This document shows positions 11,575 through 21,300 of a DNA stretch of 64,000 bases, piece after piece. Numbering within the stretch: the first letter of the stretch is position 1; the number at the start of each line of letters is the position of its first letter. This DNA is from Zarea fungicola (taxonomy: Eukaryota; Ascomycota; Sordariomycetes; Hypocreales; Cordycipitaceae): the NCBI GenBank assembly GCA_900169235.1, contig FWCC01000269.1, positions 62,001-126,000 of the forward strand, in the 5' to 3' direction. Made by a program: the position numbers and the translations under genes. The notes below the pieces were generated by a model, which worked only from the letters and a program-made list of their open reading frames with translations, searched no databases and was not told the origin of the DNA.

Positions 11575-12369
11575 TCAAAAATCGTTGTTGTATTTACGTC
11601 GAATCGCTTCCATTGCCAGTGCTTCCGGGAGCGGCTCCAAGAAGTGATCCACCTCCTGCTGCCAGAACCGATTATGGGGATTCACATTCCAGGCTGACGC
11701 GTATTCCCAGTATGGTGGCATCCATCCCACTGTTTCCCAGTCTACGATACCGACGACCTCATCACCTCGGGCCAGAATGTTCAAAGAACTGAGGTCGCCG
11801 TGCGTAAAGACGGGGTATGGCCATGGCTGGTTGTGGAAGTCGATGAGAGGGCCGAGTTCTGGTATTGCGGTGCCGGCATACGCTGGCTCGTCTACGCCAC
11901 CGCGAAGCTCCCGATGGAAGTCGTGGATGGTCGGAAACGGACCCCAGAAACTATCCCCAGGTAGCCTACCATCATATATGGGCCCACCATCTACATTGGA
12001 CACGCCGCAGCCAGTCGGGGCCGGTATCTGGCGTATCTGCAGGATCATGCCGCGGAGATGCTCCAGGATACGGTTTCGCGACTCGAGCGTGCGCTGGAGC
12101 CAACCGCGGGCAAGCACAACACCGTCAATGCGCTCCATGACAATGTAGACGAGCTCCTTGTGCTTAAATGCGCTATATACCTTGGGAACAGGGACAGTGG
12201 TGTGCTTGGTGATAAGGCGCATCGCAGATGCCTCAGCGAGCGTGGTGAAGGATGTGGACTTGATGCAAACTTTGCGAGACAAGAATATGACGGGGCCAGC
12301 CCGTGGGAAGAGTCGCGCAAACCATCGGATGTAGAAGAGTCGATACAAGATAATTACACCCCATCGCAC
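11575..12369 (-). CDS. Aminoglycoside phosphotransferase-like (APH) kinase fold
   Basis: A single exon of 264 aa. The catalytic loop is seen as THGDLSSLNIL (family HGDxxxxN) and the metal-binding loop as VGIVDWETVGW (family DWE/DxE), followed by PPYWEYA. The N-lobe has a short hydrophobic start and the PVPKVY segment common in fungal APH-domain proteins. Such proteins are numerous in ascomycetes and phosphorylate unknown small molecules; antibiotic resistance should not be assumed. The N-lobe is short, so a further upstream start or exon is possible. Confidence 0.82.
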   Translation of the reverse strand: MRWGVIILYRLFYIRWFARLFPRAGPVIFLSRKVCIKSTSFTTLAEASAMRLITKHTTVPVPKVYSAFKHKELVYIVMERIDGVVLARGWLQRTLESRNRILEHLRGMILQIRQIPAPTGCGVSNVDGGPIYDGRLPGDSFWGPFPTIHDFHRELRGGVDEPAYAGTAIPELGPLIDFHNQPWPYPVFTHGDLSSLNILARGDEVVGIVDWETVGWMPPYWEYASAWNVNPHNRFWQQEVDHFLEPLPEALAMEAIRRKYNNDF

Positions 12370-12682
12370 GAAGAACCCATCGTTGACGGGTTGAGATGTC
12401 AGGGCAGCTTTACATCCATAACCAGGCAGACGGAGGGGGCGAGTGCTGGTTTGATTGTCTGAAGCAGGCCAGATGCGCCGTTGTACATATTGTGGCGTGT
12501 TAGGCCCTTTTGTCGTTTGGCGAGAATGCGGTGCCGTTTACCCGGCAGCTTCGCATGAGGCAGCCTTATCTGTCTACGCAAAATGCGGCAAATATGATTT
12601 TCTTTAACTCTCATACGCCAGGTTATTGTGCATGAATCTACATTGGCAGAGATTCCATTGCAGATGCTCTCTCGTGGTTAAA
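12370..12682. other. Intergenic, divergent promoter
   Basis: About 310 bp between the APH gene (-) and the peptidase gene (+). A short open frame on the minus strand (12399-12614) ends before the APH start, and I do not support it. Confidence 0.4.
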
Positions 12683-14938
12683 ATGAAATCGTCGAGGCCA
12701 CCAACACAACCTTCGCCTACGCTAGACAGCTGTGCCAGCTCCATCCTTGTCGAGACCCAGGCGCTGCTTGATCAGTCCAATACTCTCCGAAACGAAATAG
12801 CGAGTCAAGTCTCTATCGAAAATGCAACTTTTGAGAATGTGGTCCGACCGTTGATCGACAACGCCAACCGGGCAGCTTGCCGTCTCAACATTCTGGGTAG
12901 CCTGCTGGCGGAGGCAGCTCCGGGGCCTTCCATACGCGGCGCGGCGAAGGAAGCTCAGGGAATGATTTCAACAGCTCAAACAGCGCAGCTGATGAGGCGA
13001 GACATGGCGGAGCTGATAAGCGTGGTGCACCAGCGCGCGAGCTCCAACAACCGCCTCGACGCCCAAGACAGGCATCTACTAAATTACATGTACGGCGAAA
13101 TTCGGCGCTCTGGCGCAATTCTACAAAATGAAGAGGCTCGGAGTCGGCTGAAGGAGCTCAAGGCAGAAATCAACGAGCTCCAAATGGCAGCAGTCAACAC
13201 ACTCACCAACGGCGATAGTGCGGGTATATGGTTCTCTGGAGAGGAGCTGCTCGGCATGTCGCGCAAAGTCCTAGACTCACTAGAGTCACGAAAACTTGCC
13301 TCGGAAAATGGCGCGGAAGCGTTGCAGTATTTTGCTACGTTCAATGCTAACGTTAGGGGACAAATGATGTCAAGCGTGAGCCATGCCAGTGCAAGACGCA
13401 AATATGCAGTGGCTGCCCGCCGTCGATTCCCCGAGAATGCAGGTCGACTGGCTAAGCTTGTCGTGCTACGGGACGAAATGGCGCGCATTCTCGATTTTGG
13501 GAACTTTGCAGAGATGAAAATGGAGGAACTGATGGCAGGCAGCGTCGATGGTGTGCTGGAAACGCTGCAAAACATAGTTGACAAACTGAAGCCACTGGCA
13601 GACGCGGAGAATGACAGGCTGCTCGATTTGAAGCGTCATGAAGGAGTTTCAGATGGTCAAGGCAAAGATATATGTCTAAACGATTGGGACTGGGGCTTCT
13701 ATGCAAAGAAATTTAGAGCACAGAACCGATCTGAAGGGCCTGAGGCGGTTGCGGAGTATTTCGAAGTGCATCATACCTGGAATGGCACACTGGATTTGTT
13801 TGCGAAGCTCTTTCGGATCAAATTCTATGACATTACAGGGAGCACGTCGGTTTGGCACGAAAGCGTCACGGCTTATTCAGTATGGGACGAATCCACCGGA
13901 GACGAGGGCTTCCTGGGGTACCTCTACGTGGATCTATTCGAAAGAGAAGGTAAGTATCAGAACCAAAGACACGTTCTCATAGAGCCAGTAAGTAAGGTTC
14001 TAATGCTCAGCTATCATGACATGCACCAAATGACTATAATAGCTGAGTCTCAATTTTACAGAGCTTTTTGACAGCAGACGGGACACGAAACCATGCGTCC
14101 TCAGCCCTGCTGTGCAACTTTCGTGTGCCAACATCGTCAGAAGCAACATTGCTGGACCTCTTTGACGTGCGTACCCTGTTTCATGAACTCGGGCACTGCA
14201 TTCACAACATCGTTTCTACGACCAAATACGCCATCCCGCACTCGCGTGACTACATTGAGGTCCCCAGCGTACTGCTCGAGAACTGGGCAAGGGAACCTGA
14301 GGTGCTGTCGCGCATCACGCGCCACCATCAGCGGTACCAAGATGGTGCCGCCAATTGCGGGATGACTACCGAAGTAATTTTGTCTATCGAAAGGAACAGG
14401 GGCTGCTTTGGCGCCAACAGTATGATGCCAGTGCTGCAGCGGGCGATTTTTGACCTGCGGATTCACCCGCCGGCGACGCGGGAGGAGGCCCTGGGGATGG
14501 ACACGACGATGATTTGGAATACAACCAGGAGGGACATTGCGCATCAGAGCGCCGACGAGGGGGACTGGGGGTGGGAGGAGGCGGCGTTTGGGCATCTATT
14601 TAGAAAGTACAGCGCGAGTTTCTTTGCGTACGCCACGTAAGTAGCTGTCCCAGCGTTGCTGCGTCTGATGCAAGCCGGAAAAAGGCAAAACTTGCTTCGA
14701 TGTTACTGACTGAGACGGTACCAGAGCAAAAGCATATGCATCGGATCTTTATTCATCGCATTTCACGGGAGACGCCATGAACCCAGCCCGGATGGATGCA
14801 TGGAGAAAACGTGTGTTGCAGCTGGGCTCTGGTGCGTCGGAGAGGGATATTCTGGAAAATTTCATGGGGCGCCCGCTGGATGTGAATATTTTGATAGCAG
14901 ACGTGTTGCGGGAGTCATGCTCGCAGTGGATGTGCTGA
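12683..14938 (+). CDS. M3-family metallopeptidase (thimet oligopeptidase-like)
   Basis: Three exons (12683-13987, 14062-14636, 14725-14938) give 697 aa, normal for the family. The zinc site HExxH is seen as FHELGHCIHN, with the downstream Glu in VLLENWAREPEVL. M3 enzymes (PRD1/saccharolysin) cut short peptides in cytosol or mitochondria. The substrate-binding loop, usually Gly/Tyr-rich (GYDAGYY-type), is altered here to KYSASFFAY, losing glycines and a tyrosine. This is therefore a divergent paralogue, perhaps with changed specificity. The ATG at 12683 has a good context; an in-frame ATG at 12632 would add 17 residues. Confidence 0.87.
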
Positions 14939-15335
14939 TTCGTTACAGTAGACGGGCGATGTTGATGTAGTTGCATAGCGATAACGAGTGACGGGTAGCG
15001 TCACTGCAATGCACAGGCCTGTTTTCTTATTGTATATATAAACTCCAGTATCAGTAATTAAAACTAGCCAGGAAAAAAGATTATGCTCATTACACTGTAA
15101 TTATTCTGCCTTCTTAGCTAGCTGCTGGCTGACTTCGTAGGTGTGTATGGGTAGGACATAGGGCTGCTTGACGGTTTTTATCTCATGGTATTAATTCTGG
15201 TATGTATATTGACGAACATGTTACACATTCCATTTGCAGTCATTATCCATTCTGCTGCTACTGATCTCCAACAAATCTGGCATCTCTTCAAATCCTGCGC
15301 CTACCATCTCGGCTTGAACAAAACTCAAAGTCACA
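14939..15335. other. Intergenic, convergent 3' regions
   Basis: 397 bp between the peptidase gene (+) and the 3' end of the TcB-C gene (-). AT-rich, no feature seen. It marks the left edge of the toxin locus. Confidence 0.4.
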
Positions 15336-18300
15336 TCAATTCCAAAACTTACTAATAAGAATCTTGGCCTCTGCCCCGAGAGCACCAGCAGCGCCTCCAA
15401 TGATGGCTCCCGCAGCCGTCCCAACAACCGGAAGGACGCTGCCCACGAGCGCACCAACCGCCGCGCCGGCCGCTGCGCCGGCCAACACACCCGTTCCGTA
15501 TCCTGCCAATTCCGCCCCCTTCGGACCAAGTTTCTCCTGCGCCCACTCCGAGTGTTCCACCTTGTCCGCCACGTATCCGCCCGTCATGGCGCCCACGGCC
15601 GCACCACCAGCCGCTGCACCGGCGACTATGACTGCAGCGCCTGTAGCCAATGTGGCTCCGCCTGCCGCCGTAATGGCCGTCGCCTTGACACCGACCGCGA
15701 AGACGCCTATCCCCGTCACATTGGCCGCCACGTCCAGCTTCCCCTGCAGGCGGGTGGTCCCCGATGCCCCCTTCCCGGTGGCGGTGGCGGCCTGTGCCTG
15801 GCCGGGCAGCATCAACACGCCAATGCCCACACCGAGCGGCCCGAGGAACTTGGCGCCGGTCCCGAGCTTGCTGGCTAGCCCGCCCATGCTCTCAATGACG
15901 GCCATGGTGGCCGACTCGAGCCTGCTGGCCGACGCCACAATGGGCGCGTCGGCTGCGGTCATGATGAGCGGCTCAATCTGTCCGGCCTTTTGCATAATGG
16001 TGCTCATCTCGCCCGTAAAGTCCGCGAGCCCCTGGGCCGTCGCGGACCCGACCTCGCGCACCGTGACGCCCAGGCGCACTTGGCCAAACTCGCTGCCGAG
16101 CTGGGCCAGGTTCCGCGTATGCTTGTCCAGCTGCACAATGATGCGCGCCGAAGCGTTCTTGAGCTTGTCCAGGACCAGAGACCCGTCTTCCGTGTACTTG
16201 GACAGGTCCATGAGCTTGTGTTCCCACGCCTTGTTCTCGAGGATGAAGTCAATAAAGCTGGACCCGAGCTTCCCGCCCGTCTTGGCGTTGGGGAGATAGG
16301 TCTCAAACTTGATCATGGCCTGCGCTGCCGGGTTCCCCGCCAGGGCCTCCTGCTGGAGGAAATGCCCAAAGGTGCCGGCTGCGTCTCGCCCGAGAAGGCG
16401 ATACTGCTGGATCAGCGCGCCGCCGCCCTTGAAGGCTTTGAGCTCCTCCCACAAGAGTCGGTCGTTGGCGCGGGCCAGAATATCCTTGAAGCTCCAGCCG
16501 GCAAATTCAGGTGGCACGTTTGCGTTTGTTCCTCCCGGGTCGGCAAGCATGACTGGGTTCCCGTGCGCATACTGATACAGGTTGGAGCCGTCCACCGAGC
16601 CACTTGGATCGGCGGAAATAAATCGCCCCAGAATGGGATCATAGTATCGGGCCCCAAAGTGGTACAGACCTGTTTCGTCTCGCTCTTTGCCCAAGAACCT
16701 ATACCGCTTTGGCACTTCAATTTCTCTATACACGGTGCTGACGGATGACACCCCGTACGGTGTATACTCTTCATAAGAGATGATCCTGCCTTCCTTGTCA
16801 ACTTCGACCGTGGCCGAGCCCTGGAAATTCCCGAGTTGATAGCGGTACAATAATCCAGGTGCCCGGCTGTCACCTCCCTTGGTGCGGTTCTCAATTAGCA
16901 GTAACTGTCTGCCGGATTCCATAATTCGGAGGCTGTGCACCTCAAGCGATACCTCAAGCGGATTGCCACCTTTGTACTTGATTAATGCCTCAAATGCACC
17001 ACCAATGTAAACTGTCTCCTTTATCACCATGGGCTCCTCAGAGGCAGACTGACGCTCAATGACTTTTCGCACACGCTTGCCTGTCGCGTCGTATCGGTAG
17101 TATATCCTCTCTCCGGCTTTGGAGTCTTTGCCATGAGTCTGAACGGATTCAACCATCCGCTCATTGTACGCAAATGTCATGTGAGGCAATCCCGGCTTCG
17201 AGACCATATTCCCTGGCTCTGCCTCGTAAGTGTACGTCTCTATCGCATTACCCACAGACGTGCTACTCAGCCGATTGTTCGTCTGATTGGGGTCCACGAG
17301 ACTCTTCTCTTTATAGAAGTAGCGCCTGGTGTACGACTGTCCGTCAGTCACATTCTCGTGGTGTACCGTTTGAATGTTATTCACAGCGTCATAGCTGTAC
17401 TTGTAAACATAACGGCCCATGGCCTTGCCATCATTCGGATGATCGACGCGGCCATCCCCGCCTGGCGTTGCATGTGCTGACATCTGCCTTTCTTTGGTCA
17501 TGTGCATCTGGCCAATGTGCTCACGCCCCGTAGCTTCGATTAATCGGCACAGGGAATCATAAGTAAATGTCTGCGATGCTTCGATCCTCTGGTTGCGGAA
17601 GAAAATGTCTGGCGATGCCTGGTCAGAAACGTGGGTAATGTTGCCCAACGCATCGAAGACGTAACTCAGGTCCTGTATGTGCTCCTGCTCGGTATGTCTT
17701 CGATGGCTGGGCCTGCGAGGTCGACCCTTGGGATTGCTTTCACTTTCACTGCCGCTGCATGATCGGCTGCCCGATCCGCGTCGCGATCGGTTCCGTTCCC
17801 GGATAGTTTGGATTCGGCGAGCGCGGAAAGTGTTCTTGTCGTATGAAATGACTGTCTGAACTCCATTCGCCTGCTTAATTCTGCATCTCTGTCCTTTGGC
17901 GTCATACTCAATGTCATCAATCACGCCGTCCACAGTAGCTGCGTCGGCTACATTGGTCTCGACCTTTTGAATCATTCCACGCTCATTGTAGCGATATACG
18001 GTAATGGTACCATCTGGAAGTGTCGTCTTCGTAGGCTTTCCCAAGGCGTCGTAGGATAAAATCTCTACAAACTCTCTATTTTGCAGACGAGGCGTCTCAG
18101 GTGATGACCAGTCAAGAGTTCCCTTGTAATCAAATGTAAGCTGCCGAGTGCTCTGAGCAAGATTGCCTTGAAAATCGTAGTTTGGAGTTTTCGTAACACC
18201 GCTCTGGTCATGCGCGAGTATAATTCGGCCGTTGGCATTGTACTGCGCTAGGTCGGGTCTTGTTTCTCCATAAACCGATGTTTCTACCAGTGATTCTTTC

Positions 18301-21300
18301 CCCTCCTGAAGGATGTGAAGGCCAATGATTCGTCTGCTGCGATCGTACTCGGTTCGAAATCTTTGTTTACGAGCAATCCAAGTCATTACAGGCTTGCCGG
18401 TGACATCTGGCAGTGTCCACTTTGTCCCGTTGTCCATGTGCGTCTCGCTCATCACCCATCCACCACTGGTGTATATATTTCTGGTCGTCTCTCGGCCTAG
18501 CGTGTCAACAATCTTGGCGGGAAGCCCTTGTACATCCAAGTACGAAGGCTGTCTCAGGATTTCGTCCACACTTCTTGGCCGACGGCTGCGGAGAACTTCG
18601 AAGCTGGCGCATGCACGCCCTAGAGAATCAAACACCACGCTGCTTGGAGTGTTGGCAAATGCTACAGATTGCACTGCTGCGTCCTTTTCGAGTGGTCCTA
18701 GCTGGCTGTTGCTTCGCTGTGCATACCAAGTTGGCATGTAGTCCGTCCGAGGGAGCAGTCTGAAGAAGGGTCCGACATCTTCATCTGTGGCTGGGTCTTC
18801 AATAGCCACAGTGTCAATCTTATCCCAGGATTCGGTGCCCCATGGCCCATGGTTGACTTTTGTCCATGTATGGTCTGGAGATAATGCTGCGACCGGCCTG
18901 CCGACGGCGTCGTACAGCGTAATGGAAGAAACGCCGAATATTGCACGATCCTGAAATTCGTGGGTACCACTGAAGAAAGGCTCATACGCTCTGATAGGCT
19001 TGTTCTTGTTGTTGAAAATAATCCAGGAGCTTGTCAACCAACGTTTTTGAGCTATAAGCTGCGACGCGAGATCCACGGGCGCGGTGCTGCCCACATTCGC
19101 CGTCAATGGGCCTGGCTCACATTGCGCTTTTGTTTGAATGCCTCTACCCAAACCATCAGAGTACGCCATGGTCGTAAATACTCGACTTTGTGTATTTTCT
19201 GGCAGATCCGATTCATGAGTTTCGCGAGCTAGAGATGCGACCCAATTTGGCTGCGGTTGCTTCTGACATCTTGTCCGACTGTATGCAAAAAAATCATAAA
19301 TCGTCCTCGTCGTCGCTTTTACAAGGTATGAATTAGATAGACCTGTAGGATCGCTAAAAAATGCCTCGATCTCGTTCTCGTCGAGCACGGCCTTGACACC
19401 TTCAAGCGAGTCTCCCAGATTCTCCTCCGGTTTTCCAATTGCAGCCGACGCCACCACATTGCCGATAATGTCAAACAGCACCTGCGATCGGTTTCGGTTT
19501 GAGTCCATGACCAGGAATGGCACTAAAAGTCGGTAGTCTAGCCCTGATCTCACGAGAGGCTGCAACGGGTCAAGGTTTCTCTCGCCAGATGTCACTCTAT
19601 TCCCATATGGATCACGAACTTCCTGAAGTAGGAGGTCGTATTTATCATAGTCGAAAAATGATTCGCTGTGAGAGTTTTCCCTATCGTATTGAGGACGAGA
19701 GCGACGAATGGTGAAGAAATGTTGCTTGGCTTGCTCTAATTCTTGAGCGGCGCTCGCGTCCCGATTCACCGCGTAGAAGGCATTTCCGGAAGGAGCCCAC
19801 CACCCAGTCTTCCCAGATACTCTTGTCAAGTTGCATTCTTCTTCAAGAACGCGATTAAGTTGATCTGATGGTATTTTACCCGATTCGACGTAGTGCTGCG
19901 CTTGATAGTCTGTGAGACTAAGTTGGAAGTTCTTCCAGGGTAGGCCGAGCGACTCTACAACACCGAGCGGCAACGGGCCGGTAAGGTCATCCCTGCGATA
20001 AATTGAATGCCCATCTTTCAGTAAACGACGGTAAATCGTGCTATTAGATGGATAAGGTCCAATGAAGTTTTCAAACGGAATGTCAAAAGCTCCAGACGCC
20101 AACCGCCTAGTGATTTGCAGTGCGTCGTCAAAAAGCACTGCCTGCTTGGCGCCTCCACGTGAGTTCCTTCGACAGGAGTCAATGTTGATGATTTCATAGC
20201 TTTGCGCTTCAGCTGGATGAGGAAGTAGATATGTTGCTTCAGTTTCGATGCTGTTGGTGAACGATGTCTTTGACAAAACCGCATGGCTTCGGAGCTGTGC
20301 TTTTCGATCCTCGTCATGTAAACGCTTGTCGTGGTCAGGATACCGTCGCCCGTAGGGAACAACCATTGAAGCCAGCTCATTTCCATAGAAATCTGTTTCC
20401 AATGACATGGTGTGTGAGATCCTGGGATCAAACTGCATCGAGGACCCGACGCGAAAGCGCTTCCGATCATACGCCAGCTCATAAGCCTCTTTGGATCGCA
20501 CAAAAGTGACGGCATGGCGATTACCACCAACAGGTTGGCGAAGCTCTAGGTGCATGTTGGCCTCTTGAACAGTGTATGGAAAGCCTTGCATCTCAGTCCC
20601 GTCAATAGCATATGTTTCCGCCCGGAGCATCTGGCCCTTTAATGCCCGACAAGATTCCCGTCTCTCTTGGCTGTTTAGCGTGTACGGAATTTCGAGTTTC
20701 TTTGTGATGATGGAGCTTGGTAAAACTGGATCTGAGAGCGACGCGTATGACTGTATTTGTCCGTCACCAGTCCAATATGGAACGTCGGAGTAGCGCGTCA
20801 CCAGCTGAGCATCGAGATACTCGCCAGTGTGGTACCAAGTCTTGGTTAAAACAGGTGGTACATTCGACTGCTTGTTAATGTTGGACATATTATCGTCTTG
20901 TTGTAAGTTGGAATACACTTCCGTATCCCAAGACTCCACCATACCAAAGCCCCGAAACTCGCGCTCAAACGCATCAAAATACCCGTCATGGTAGGCATAT
21001 TTGGTTGTGAAGAGGCTCCTGCTGACTCTGTCAACGAGCTCCGACCTCTCCACACATTGCACTGGGAATGGAAGGTGAGCTGTCCAAGGACGCCCAGCTC
21101 TCTTGTCGCGTGCATAAAACTGACATGAACTTTCGTATGTAATGCGCGTCTCCCAGCCAAGGTTGTTGTCTACCCCGACAAGGAGGTACGGTTTACCTGC
21201 CTCCATGAGGTCAAGATATCTGATTTGGCGACCAAAGTCCCCGGGCAGCGTGGACGACCAGACAAGGCATCCAGTACCCCGGCCAAGTAAGTCAGCAACC

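Noticed and set aside
11575..12369. Reading the APH-fold gene as antibiotic resistance
   Set aside because: The fold is abundant in fungi with unknown small-molecule substrates; nothing local supports drug resistance.
15364..16748. Plus-strand open frames opposite the TcB-C tail
   Set aside because: Ala/Pro-rich shadows of the Ala/Gly-rich toxin tail; no start context or motifs.
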